DNA from: Perilla frutescens
Taxonomy: Eukaryota > Streptophyta > Magnoliopsida > Lamiales > Lamiaceae
Direction of reading: 5' to 3'
Length of the DNA: 64,000 bases
NCBI GenBank assembly: GCA_026008535.1
Contig: BRKX01000004.1
Location: 11,433,501-11,497,500 of the forward strand
Part shown: in pieces, positions 46,783 through 57,149 of the stretch
How the letters are laid out: each line of letters starts with the position of its first letter
How positions within the stretch are numbered: position 1 is the stretch's first letter
The notes under the pieces: generated by a model
Told to the model about the DNA's origin: nothing
Database searches by the model: none
What the model saw: only the letters and a program-made list of their open reading frames with translations
Translations under genes and position numbers: made by a program

Positions 46783-46983
46783 TTTACTAATAATCATTAG
46801 TTTGAGTTATAATTTAAGCGTGCAGTTAACTTAATAAAACGACTAATCAAATAAAACAAACTCTAGCTATTAGAATTCAAGTGTAGAAAGAAAAAAAAGT
46901 GGGAATGGAATTTGTTTTATTTGATTAGTCATTTTTTTAAGTTAACTGCACAATTATAACTTAAACTAATGATTATTAGTAAA
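46783..46983. repeat. ~75-bp near-perfect inverted repeat (foldback)
   Basis: The left arm 46783-46860 (tttactaataatcattagtt...aataaaacaaa) is the reverse complement of the right arm 46911-46983 with only a few mismatches and a small indel. A 50-base spacer lies between. The DNA or an RNA from it would form a long hairpin. It may be a foldback MITE. No clear target duplication was identified. Confidence 0.88.
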
Positions 46984-47235
46984 ATTAAGAAAAAAAGTGA
47001 GAACAGAGTGGCACGCAGACATTGCAGTTTTGAGTGACACGGCAGAATATTCCATCATTATTATTTCTGATAATCAAATGCATACATCTTACATATATTA
47101 ATTACAAGGTCATTACTATATACTATGCATTTTAATTTTTAAGTGAAATTCTAAACACAATTTCCATTTTACTTTTTACAATCCCCATTAACTTATAAAA
47201 TATAAAAATAATGTCTTCATAGAGATAGTCTAATG

Positions 47236-47345
47236 GTGAAGTGATATTTTCTTAAGGCCAAATGTCTCAACTTCGAATCCCACCACCAACACTACTAAGT
47301 GCGAGTCTATCACACATGATTTTTCAAGTGTGGTTTGCAGGCTAC
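47236..47345 (+). mobile_element. SINE fragment (tRNA-derived head)
   Basis: gatagtctaatggtgaagtg resembles a tRNA A box, and cttcgaatccca a B box about 35 bases later. This is followed by ttttcaagtgtggtttgcaggcta, the same body sequence as the repeats at 55524 and 56180. The arrangement fits an Au-type plant SINE, but the tail is missing or replaced. Confidence 0.5.
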
Positions 47346-47471
47346 TAGTATTTCTCCCTCCGCACGTTGTACGAAATTAAATTTTATAAATTAGTATTTA
47401 AAATTTTGAATGGGAACACAGGGTCTTTTAATAAATACTTCACTGTGCTTATGCACGGACATAAATATAAT

Positions 47472-47994
47472 GAGGTGGACTTGCGTGCAACAACGGTTAT
47501 TTTCGCCTATTTCAGGCAGCCACGTGGTCCCATGCGGGCGTGCCACGTGGCACATGGTACTTTTTATTGTAGTTGGAATGATGATAATATTAATCTCATG
47601 TTGATACCTTTCTTTATCGTACTTGATACTTTTCTGCTTACCACATGGTACCTTTTATTTTACCGAACTCGTGTTTTGCTTTCCTTTGCAAATTCTTGGA
47701 ATGATGATTGTTTTAGATTAATCTCAACACATACAATATAAAAACTGAAAAAAAAAATCAGAATTTGAACTAAATAAACTTATATAAAATAACTAGCAGA
47801 CCCCTTACTTTTTAATGATACAGATGGTACTTTTCGAATGTTTTGTGATACTTTTTATTAGGAAGGTTGGTACTCACTTTGGACAGGTTTTTTTTTATGG
47901 GTTGACCCGTATTGACTGGGTTAAAAGTGGGTCTGACTGACCCGTCTCATATAGTGTTATTTGCATCATGATGCATGCAAGTGTTTGTCAAATA
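47472..47994. repeat. Direct repeat, copy 1 (~0.52 kb)
   Basis: From gaggtggacttgcgtg to gcatgcaagtgtttgtcaaat, matching 48251-48825 throughout. It includes two CACGTGG cores (G-box-like, ccacgtgg) and gtgccacgtggcac. It is non-coding; the ORFs across it are broken in the other copy. Confidence 0.9.
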
Positions 47995-48250
47995 TAACCT
48001 ATATATATTTAAATAAGATCTAATATGATTCAAAATCTGAAATCATGAAAAATTAAAACTTTGATAGTATATTTAAATTAAGAGTTTTATAGTGAATGAT
48101 TAAGAAAAAAAAGAATATAACATATCAATAGATAAATTTTAAAATATATAGCTTGCTTGATATAGTTTTTTTTTTTAGCAGTGAAATGTATTAATAATAT
48201 CAAATGATGATGAAAATGAATTCAAAATGAAATCTCAAATTAAAATAGAA

Positions 48251-48825
48251 GAGGTGGACTTGCGTGTAACAGGGGTTATTTCCGCCTATTTCAGGCGGCC
48301 ACGTGGCCCCACGAGGGCGTGCCATGTGGCACATTGTACTTTTTATTGTAGTTAGAATGATGATAATATTAATCTCAAGTTGATACATTTCTTTATCGTA
48401 CTTGATACTTTTCTGCTTATCACATGGTACTTTTTATTTTACCGAACTCGTGTTTTGCTTTTCTATGCAAATTCTTGGAATGATAATTGTTTTAGATTAA
48501 TCTCAACACATACAATATAAAAACTGAAAAAAAAAAATCAGAATTTGAACTGAATAAACTTATATAAAATAACTAGCAGACCCCTTACTTTTTAATGATA
48601 CGGATGTTAATTTTTGAATGTTTTGTGATACCCTTTAATAGGAAGGTTGGTACTCACTTTGGGTAGTTTTTTTTTATGGGTTGACCCAGTCAAAGCGGGT
48701 TGACCCGCGTTGACCGGGTCAAAGCGCGGGTTGACCCGCGTTGACTGGGTCAAAAGCGGATTTGACTGACCGATCTCATATAGTGTTATTTGCATCATGA
48801 TGCATGCAAGTGTTTGCCAAAATAG
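48251..48825. repeat. Direct repeat, copy 2 (~0.57 kb)
   Basis: Second copy of 47472-47994, about 52 bp longer because the TTGAC-containing stretch near its end is expanded. The 256-bp spacer between the copies (47995-48250) is AT-rich and unrelated to them. Confidence 0.9.
48679..48770. repeat. Cluster of TTGAC motifs (minisatellite of gggttgacccgcg units)
   Basis: About six TTGAC and three GTCAA cores within roughly 90 bp, arranged as gttgacccgcgttgac...gggtcaaagcg units. TTGAC(C/T) is the WRKY W-box core, so the cluster could bind WRKY factors, but it lies in a repeat far from any intact gene. Confidence 0.7.
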
Positions 48826-49455
48826 AATATTATAAACTTGTTAAAACAAAATTTAATTAGAGGATAAGCTTAATTTATAGATAAATCTAACCACAAATTG
48901 AACAATACTTGAAATTGTTTTCTTTAATAATCATTCAGTCGGTACAAAATTGTGTCAACTAACAAGAATATTTCAACATGATTAAGTGGAACATTAAAAA
49001 ATTCTTTATAACTACTTCAAATTAAGTCCAACTACACTAACATTTTCCAGAGCGTTGCACTAAGAAATAATAATAGGTAATAGTCAAAGTTTGCATGCAA
49101 CTCCAAAGATATAAAAACTACATTCCAAAATCTACATATGCAAAATCATTAAATAAAATTACATTTTACTCAAAGAAATCTGAGTTACCCACCAAAGTTT
49201 GAAAATATATATATTTATTTCAAGATAAGGTATATGGCGTGCTTGAAATCAATCTTGCAAAAAAAAAAAAATCTCTGTATTTGAGAAGCAAAAGCATCGC
49301 ACAAATTATGAATTGCGTTGTAGTTGGAGATTTGGTTGATGACGGTGGCAAAGGAGGTGAAGGAATTTATGGCGGCCCTCCACTGGGCATCCCTCCTCTC
49401 CGCTACAGTTGCTGTTACTCGTCGGACCACCGCCACCTAATATTAAACTTATGCA
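48826..49455. other. Intergenic DNA with a GC-richer patch at 49315-49440
   Basis: Mostly AT-rich. On the minus strand 49215-49436 is open for 73 codons (MAVVRRVTATVAERRDAQW...). It is GC-rich at its N-terminal end, but I recognise no domain. It may be a gene-fragment capture or chance. Confidence 0.3.
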
Positions 49456-49653
49456 CATATATACAGGCCGTCTCAATGGTTTTGTAGGCCCTGTGTAAAT
49501 AATAAAAATTAGGCCCTAAAATAAAAAAAAAAATGTTATAATTTTTATAATTATAGTAATATTGTTAGAAACACTAAAAATTCAAAATATTGTATTCATA
49601 GTATTGATAATATTCTCAATACAACCTTAAGCAAATATGAATCTTCTACAATT

Positions 49654-52600
49654 TTACATAAAAAGTGATACTCTTCTAACACTCTTTGAAGTAAATTCAT
49701 CAATTAAATCTTCATATTCAATCTTTTCCAAAATATCATTTTCTATAGCTATCATCGCCAATCCATTAAGGGGGTGTTTGGATTAAGGGTTTAGGTGGGA
49801 TTAGGTTAGATTGATAAAATAATCTAGTCTAATCACATGTTTGGTTCGCGTGATAGGAACCCGGTATTGATGATGAGCCCGGGCTCCTATCACCCATTTA
49901 GGTGATAACTCATCACCCCAAAAATGGGGTGATTATTCCCATACAACCTTTAAATCAACATAAAATTACTTAATTATCCCCATCTAAATAATTTTTGAAT
50001 ACTTCATTTAAAAGTTATTTCAAGAAAAAAATAATTCATATATAATATGCATCTGTTAAAATATTTCCAAAATTGAGGATAGAAATAAAAAATAACAATT
50101 CACCGCAAATTCTACTATAAATCCATAAAAAAAATTTAATAATGAAAATTTTATGAAATTGCATAATTTTGTTCACAATTTCATAGTTTCTACCATAAAA
50201 CCATAATTTCAATTTAATAATAATTATGAGAATATTGATATGTAAATATAATATTAATATGAATACTAATATGTAATTAAAAGAGGACTTTTGAAGAGGA
50301 AACTATTTTGATTCGTTCATTATTTCTGAAAATTGGGTAAATTATTTTTGTGCATTGATTAATTCCAATTTCATGATTTAAATATTTTAAAATAAAAAAT
50401 ATCAACTTTAATAATTATAAATAAATATCTTATATAAAGTGCAATTTAGGTATTTTTCAACATTTTAATCCTAATCATTCAATCCAAACATAATATTGGC
50501 AATCTATCATAAATCATTAAAATTACAATCAATCAATCCAAACACAAGATTATTTTTATCCAAACAGTGCAATCCTACTTTATCCTGTCAATCTTATCTA
50601 TCCTATCAACCAAACCAAACACGGCCTAAGTCTTTCTTGTGACATCGTCGAACGTAGATATGACTTCAACAACTTCAATTTTGAAAAACTTCTTTCTGCA
50701 GATGCAACACTAACAGGAATAGTCAATAAAATTCTATATGCAATAATTGTATTAGGAAAACAATCTAAACCTTTCAAAAACTTCAAAATATCAAGGGGTC
50801 CTATATTATCTTCAGTTAATATTTCTCTAAGTAACTTTAACTCCACAAATAACTCATTCCCATCAACATCAGAGTGCTCATTATGTTTAAGTGTATTTTC
50901 AAAATGAATACAACAAGACTTCAAACTCATATCATCCAATGACCGCAACTTGTTAGAAGTGAAAAAAAAACCAAATATTTTTTCATATTTTTGAAATTGC
51001 TCAAACCTGCTTTTAAGAGAAGATATTGCTTGATCAACAATATAAAGAAAATAATTAACTCTAAATGATTCCTCAACAGATAGTGCAATAGTAGATGATG
51101 AATTTGAATTCTCATCAAAATGTTTTTTTCTTCGAATTTCACGCATCTTAGGAAATATCGGATCAATATTCATTTCAATGGCAATTTTCTTAGCATTATC
51201 TAGAGCATCATAAAATCCAGTTTCTCTATACTTCTCAAAATAAGAAATCAATCCTTTTATTTTTTCAATGGCAACATCAATAAATATGTTCTTTGATTGT
51301 AGGAGCTTGCTAACCACATTAATTGCATATAATATTTCAAACCAAATGATTATTGAAATCAAAAATTCAAAATCACCAAGCTCATTATTTGCTAAGGATA
51401 TCGCTTCACTTCTTATCTTAGAATCATTATCATTTTCTCCTACTTGAAGTAAAGCCTCACATATATCTAACATTTGAAACCTTATAGCTTTAACACTATC
51501 TACTCGACTCTCCCAACGAGTGGATGGCAATTGCTTAGGAGTCAATCCTTTCACATTATCTTTCAAAATTTGCCATCTTTTGGTAGAATATGCAAAAATC
51601 GTATAAATGCGATTTATAGTTCCAAAAAAATCTCCAACTTTAACACAAGAGTTAGCCATATCACATAATGTCAAGTTTAAACTATGACAACCACAAGGAG
51701 TATAAAAAGCTCTAGGACTTATGTTTAAAAGTTTCTTTTGTACTCCTTGATGTTTTCCTTTCATATTTGATCCATTATCATAACCTTGGCCTCGCACATC
51801 AAATATATCAAGATCAAGATTTTGCAACTCTATTTGTAAAGCATTAAAAAGTCCTTGGCCAGTTGTATCTTTCACATTCAAAAATCCTAAAAAAGATTCA
51901 TCAATGGTAGCATGATCTAAAGAGACATCCACATATCTCAAAATCAAAGACATTTGCTCTTGGTGGCTTACATCAGGGGTACAATCAAGAATGACTGAGA
52001 AATATTTTGCTTGTTTTATTTTCTTAATAATTTCAGTCTTGATGGCAGTACCAAGCACAAATATTAATTCATTTTGGATGTTATGACCAAGATAATGGAA
52101 GTGCATATCTTCATTTGTAATGCGTCTAACGTGTTCTTTGATAACGGGGGCAAACTCTGTCAACATTTCAATTAAGCCTAAGAAATTACCATTACTGTTT
52201 TGATACAATCTTCCATTAGTTCCACGAAACGCTAAATTATGTTTGCCTAAAATTTTTACCATTGAAATAATTCTTAGCAAAACTGCTTTCCAGTGATCTT
52301 TTTTATTCTCTATTTGTTTTTGAGCCACTTTATCAATAGTTTGATTATTTTGAAACCTTAAACGTAAATTATACCAAGTGGTCATATTTTAACATGGTCC
52401 ATACTTGTCTCATGTTCTCTAAGTCTTAAGACAACGTGTGTCCAATCCATAAAACCTTCATTTGCTAATGAACCTTTTCCATGTCCTTTTTTGAATATTT
52501 TACAACAAAAATAAAAGACTCTATCAAGGTCTTTCGAATAAACAAGCCATTCTCTATCAACTTTTTCACCATTTCATAAAACTCTAGCATACAAGTTAGC

Positions 52601-53086
52601 ATTAAATCGCCTAGAAAAATTGTCTTTGGGACCTTTTACAATAGTTAAATCTCTTTTAGGATCATTTTTTACTAATAAATCAATCATTTTAGCATCAAGA
52701 CTATCCCACTTTCTTGGATCATATATCTCAGGGTAACTATCATTTACATTCTCATTCTCATTTTCGACATCAATATTATCATTCTCATTTTTAGTAGTAA
52801 TATTTTCCACATTCTCATTATCATTTTCGACATCAACATTATCATTCTCATTTTCAATAGTAATATTTTCCACATTCTCATTCTCATTTTCGACATCGAC
52901 ATTATCATTCTCATTTTCAGCAGTAATATTTTCGACATCAACTTGTGAATCTTTTCTAATGAATCTATCAAGAGCTCCTCTTTGTGACTCAATCAATTCT
53001 TCAACTTTTTTCTTTTTCATGCATTTTTGATATCCAGACTCAAATTTTCTAGTTTTAGGAGGCATAATAAAATAATCAAAACTCAA
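49654..53086 (-). pseudogene. hAT transposase (TTF-type zinc finger / DUF4371 / hAT dimerisation), broken
   Basis: The N-terminal part (53086-52574, MPPKTRKFESGYQK) has a polar tail with three tandem ENENDNVDVEN-type repeats. A TTF-type zinc-finger region follows at 52573-52390 (VFYFCC, KGHGKGSLANEGF), interrupted by a TGA at about 52571 and by a 1-base frameshift near 52385. The main ORF (52385-50598) holds the DUF4371/RNase-H-like catalytic part (VILDCTPDVSHQEQMS, RGQGYDNGSNM with its aspartates) and the dimerisation region (RILLTIPVSVASAERSFSKL). At 50626 the frame runs into a MITE and stops within it. The true C-terminus, about 37 codons (NGLAMIAIENDILEKI...), resumes at 49766 and ends at a TAA at 49654. 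The protein resembles plant 'zinc finger MYM-type protein 1-like' transposases. It is not functional as it stands. Confidence 0.92.
49770..50626. mobile_element. PIF/Harbinger-type MITE inside the hAT transposase
   Basis: The ends GGGGGTGTTTGG (left) and GGCCGTGTTTGGTTTGG (reverse complement of the right end) are typical Tourist/Harbinger termini. The 3-bp target duplication is TAA (49767-49769 and 50627-50629). The interior of about 857 bp is AT-rich and non-coding, with subterminal palindromic phrases such as tgataggaacccgg and cccgggctcctatcacc. It separates the last ~37 transposase codons from the rest. Confidence 0.88.
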
Positions 53087-54405
53087 AGCAAGGGTTTAAA
53101 AAATTCAATAAAAAAGGATTGAAACAACCTGGAAGGAAGTAAGAAATTCAAGTCAAATAATCGATGCTCACCACTCGTCAATTGCCATCAATTCTCCATC
53201 CTTGAAAAAAAAAATCAAAATCAGATAATATAATTCTCCATCTCTACTGACTACTGTCTACTACTCTGTATAAAATATAATTCCTTAGCATAATTTTCAC
53301 CCACAAATGCCAAGTCTTTCCCCCTATCTAAGCAATACATTAATCGACATATAATAAGCTTATAAGCATTGTCGACAATAATACACGACATATCACATAT
53401 ATATGTCAACATATAATCGACATATCACATAGAATAAGCATAAAGCATTGTCGACAAGTTTTTCCCCCTATTTAATCGGTTAATCCATTATTGATTATCC
53501 AAATCTAAATCATCATCTCTTAACTCAAATTCCCAATAATACATACACGATATTGTCGACATATAATAACTTAATAAGCATTGAATTCGAAGACCTCCAA
53601 AATATTAAAAACCAAATACCAAATTAACAAAAAAACAATCATTAGCAGCAAACCACTGAATAAAAATTTAAAGGAATGGCTCAGCTTAAAAACCAAAGAT
53701 TTAAAGGCCACAGAATAAGAATTTACCAAAGAATGGAAGCAACGATTTGTGCAGCACCAGAGAATTAGCGGCTTAAAAACTAGCGATTTACCGATTGCCG
53801 CGACGAGATTCGAGAAGTAGAATCGCAGAGAATTAGCAGCGATTTGTGCAGCACCAGAGACTGGAAGCAGAGCGCCGATGACAGAGAGAGAAAATCGAGA
53901 AGCTAGTATAACTGCATAGATTAGCAGCGATTTTACTTGGGCGAGGGTTTTATTTTTTAGTCTGTAAACAGTAGAATTATATTACAGATGCGGTTTGATA
54001 TGAGAATGAGATTATGAGTATCTCATAAAAAAGATAAGAAGCTCTTTTATTGGGAAAAATCCAACGGTAATTTTATGAATGAAGATGAAAAGTTGGGAAA
54101 TTGAAGAGGAATAATATTTGTGTTAGAAGTTGAAACTTGGAAATCCCGATATTTGTATTAGGTATTAGAAGAGAATAGAGATAATTTATTTTTTAAAATA
54201 AATAAATAAGATATATTAAATAGTTATTTTTTTAGGCCCCAAAAATTGCGAGGTCCTGTACGAAAGCACACCTTGCACACCCTCTTAGACGGGCCTGCAT
54301 ATATAGGTGAATATAATAGAAAGCTAATAGGGCTAAGATCTGTGCACATCTATCAATTTGTGATTTACTGATTTGGGTTGTGCTTTAATATTGATTGGAT
54401 AACGG

Positions 54406-55176
54406 TACGGGTGCACATGGGTTGGGTTGGCCAGGTTGAGGGTATTTAAATAGGCCAACCCATAGACAACGGTTTAAAAAAATTATAACCCGTTAATCTT
54501 TTTTTTTTCCTCACAACCCAACCCTACTTCTCACAGGGATATAAGGGTTGGGTTGGGTTGGGTTCATCGGGTTATGACAAAAAAAAACTTTGAAATCAAT
54601 TTTACCATAACTTAGTTATTTTTTTATATTTTAAATCATTAATCATATATTATAAACAATATTAACTAAAAAACCTATCAAATAAAATAAATATGCATGT
54701 CATAAAATTGGAGTTGGAACGGTATAGATAAAATTAAACTCCTGTTCAAGAAAGAGCAAATATTAGATGCAAATACAAGAAATTATTTGGAAATATCAGA
54801 AGCAAATACAAAAAATTATTTTAGCTAGCACAATAGCATGTAAGTAAATAGTTACAGCAGAGTGTTAAATTTATAAGTAAACTTACAGTCCTCCAACAAT
54901 ACGGCAAGTCAGCGAATCAATTGATGATAAGTACTACAACCAAGAATATATACAATAAAGATTTTACACATATAAAAATATATATAAAAAATAAATAAAG
55001 AGTAATGGGTTGGTTTGGGTCGAGACCCTTAAACCCATGAGCCAACCCAATAAGACCGGTCTACAATATTTATGGACCGCAATAAATTCGGCATGTCATC
55101 ATAATGAGTCAAACGGCCTAAATTCGGTTTGGGGTGGCCGGTTTGGTCAGCTCGTGCAAGTTTTTGTGCACCCCTA
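54406..55176. mobile_element. Non-autonomous hAT-type element, 771 bp
   Basis: Ends TACGGGTGCACATGGG and, as the reverse complement of the right end, TAGGGGTGCACAAAAA. The flanking octamers GATAACGG (54398-54405) and AATAACGG (55177-55184) match at 7 of 8 positions. Subterminal regions are full of GGGTTGGG and CCAACCC (54418-54560 and 55010-55050), likely transposase-binding sites. No ORF. It sits 108 bp to the right of the full-size hAT element but has different ends, so it belongs to a different family. Confidence 0.82.
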
Positions 55177-55519
55177 AATAACGGAGTAGTTAAGCCTTTA
55201 TAGACAGTAGGCACAATCCTTAATTCCTTATGGCTTGAATCAATATTTTCTAAAAATATATAATTATAATATATTGTGAATAAGGAAAATTTTAATTGAT
55301 TGACGTAATTCATGGTGGTTTGTTAGGGTCACTAATGGATTGTATTAAATTAGATTTATTAAATTAAATTATTATATTATTAATTATTGATTGGCTGACT
55401 ATAATACTGATGTAATGGGTGGGAAAAAATTTATTGTAGGAGTGTGTTATTATATATACATATACATATATATACATGCATATATATATATATATAGATT
55501 ACACATGGGAGGGTTTTTT

Positions 55520-55722
55520 AAGTGTGGTTTGCAGGCTATTACACATGCGCAAGATTTACTCAGTACGTACTTTAGTAGCGGTTTGCAAGCTATTACACAT
55601 GGGTGGGGTTTACTTAGTGCGCACTTTAGTAGCGGTTGCGGTTTGCAGGCTATTATGCATGGGCGGGGTTTACCCAGTACATACTTTAGTAGCGATTGCG
55701 GGTTACTCTCGACATAAAAAAA
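55520..55722 (+). repeat. SINE-tail minisatellite, three units of ~54-60 bp
   Basis: Three head-to-tail copies of gtttgcaggctattacacatggg...tttacccagtgcgcactttagtagcgg start near 55527, 55581 and 55641. They end with ggttactctcgacataaaaaaa, which is the typical end of Au-type plant SINEs (pol III-type, tRNA-derived). So the 3' body of a SINE has been tandemly triplicated before its A-rich tail. ORFs through it are by-products of the repeat. Confidence 0.72.
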
Positions 55723-55732
55723 TATATAAAAA

Positions 55733-56750
55733 TAATTATGATAGGACTTTTTTATCCTTTAACCTCTGAAACTTAAAACCCTATCATAGCCCCTACACCG
55801 TAACCCATCCCTTTTCATATAACTAAAAAAAACGCTAAAGAACATAACAAAATTAATCCATAATATGTATATAGGAAATCATTTTTACATTAATACATGT
55901 ACATATACATAGAATTGCTTCAAGGGAACTCTCCACTCTTATATATATCTTACTTGTGAAATTCTATTTTCTCACTTTCAGAAACTCAGCTATGCAATTT
56001 TTTGAAAAAATATCACTCTTAATCCTTGTTGCTTGAAAATGTTTCTTAAGTACTGCAATGAGTTTCAATTACTAAGAAACAAGTGGACTACTTCAAAAGT
56101 GTCATTCATTAAGACATAGTTTGTTCATAGACCACGTTTCCACTCATACTTATTCAATTAATAAGGAAATTTGTGAAGTGTGGTTTACCCCCTGTGTAAT
56201 TTGCATACTATTACACAGGGGCGGAGTTTACCCAGTGCGCACTTCGATAGCGGCTGGGGGTTACCCTCGACATAAAAAAATAAGGAATTTTGTGAGATGC
56301 TTCGAAAAAAAACCTGAGAATCTAAAATGTGATGCAGAGTTACGTTCTATTTACACTACAATTGGAGTCTCTTCATCTCTAATTGTTTTCAAAGAGCATA
56401 AAGTAAATATGAAAAAAATTGTGATATTGTACAAAAATTCTTCGTAACAATTTGTTAAACAAAACTGGTTGAATCGTCACTGTGGAGGGAGGCTACTGAG
56501 AGCAGCCAAAAGAATGTACATATTGGTTGAGTAGTGCGATGCCGAGTCCAATAAAGACGTCCATGTGCATGCACCATGCGCATGGCTGGTTGAGCACTCT
56601 CTGAAAATTCATTCCGCAACCATAGCTCCCACCGTTTTTTTCCCTAGTTATGTAGAAGGGCGGGGACTATATGCCTAAGAGATTTTGATTTTTTTTATGG
56701 TTTTAAGTATTAGAGATTAAAGGATAAAAAAGTCTTATCATATTAATATC
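55733..56750. mobile_element. Possible element with ~45-bp inverted ends
   Basis: tatgataggacttttttatcctttaacctctgaaacttaaaacc (about 55737-55780) reappears inverted at about 56694-56748. The enclosed 0.9 kb has the SINE fragment and otherwise AT-rich sequence. Because the inverted segments lie next to SINE tails, they could instead be two neighbouring copies of one repeat in opposite orientation. Confidence 0.4.
56176..56280 (+). mobile_element. SINE 3' fragment
   Basis: A single copy of the same body (gtttacccagtgcgcacttcgatagcggctgggggttaccctcgacataaaaaaa), about 0.5 kb from the triplicated one. It keeps the tail and lacks the tRNA-like head. Confidence 0.6.
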
Positions 56751-57149
56751 ATATTTGTAAAATGGTAAAGATGCACGTCCAGATTCTAGACGTCCATAAT
56801 CGATTAAATTAAAGATTTAAGATAATTAATTAGTTTTAATTACTTTAGTGCCCTTATTTACTTTTGGCTCCGAGACTTATGATTAAAGCGGTAAATCATC
56901 GCACTTTTTTTCTTTCTCTCTCTATTAATATCAAAGTTCCATTTTTTTATAGATTCTGCCAAATCTGAATATTAAATTATTATTTATTTTATGTAACCCT
57001 AATATCTATTGTACAGTTATGCCACACAAAAATTCCAGATTAAAGTATCTTTTGTATAATTACACCACACAAAAATTTCAGATTACACAAAAACATTTTC
57101 ATCACTTGGATAGTAATATAAACGTCTCTTTATTGGTTGTTGATATATT

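Larger units (their letters stand above)
49464..54297 (-). mobile_element. hAT-superfamily DNA transposon, nearly complete, inactivated
   Basis: Terminal inverted repeats: CAGGCCGTCTCAA at the left, and CAGGCCCGTCTAAGA as the reverse complement of the right end. The 8-bp target duplication CATATATA is at 49456-49463 and 54298-54305. The body carries a decayed hAT transposase gene on the minus strand and a nested MITE (49770-50626). The right-hand 1.2 kb (53087-54297) would be the 5' promoter/UTR region. It contains several copies of gcattgtcgac(a/g) near 53360-53580, perhaps subterminal transposase-binding repeats. Confidence 0.92.

Noticed and set aside
47236..47310. Functional tRNA gene
   Set aside because: A- and B-box-like sequences are present, but no cloverleaf or anticodon arm could be drawn and the body continues into SINE sequence.
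47472..48825. TRIM (small LTR retrotransposon) made of the two direct repeats
   Set aside because: No primer-binding site or polypurine tract in the 256-bp spacer, and no consistent TG...CA ends or target duplication.
50598..52385. Intact transposase gene
   Set aside because: The ORF is long but lacks its zinc-finger N-terminus in frame and its C-terminus is replaced by MITE sequence.
54418..54560. Interstitial telomeric repeat
   Set aside because: The unit is GGGTT/GGGTTGGG, not TTTAGGG, and it is mirrored at the other end of a transposon-like element.
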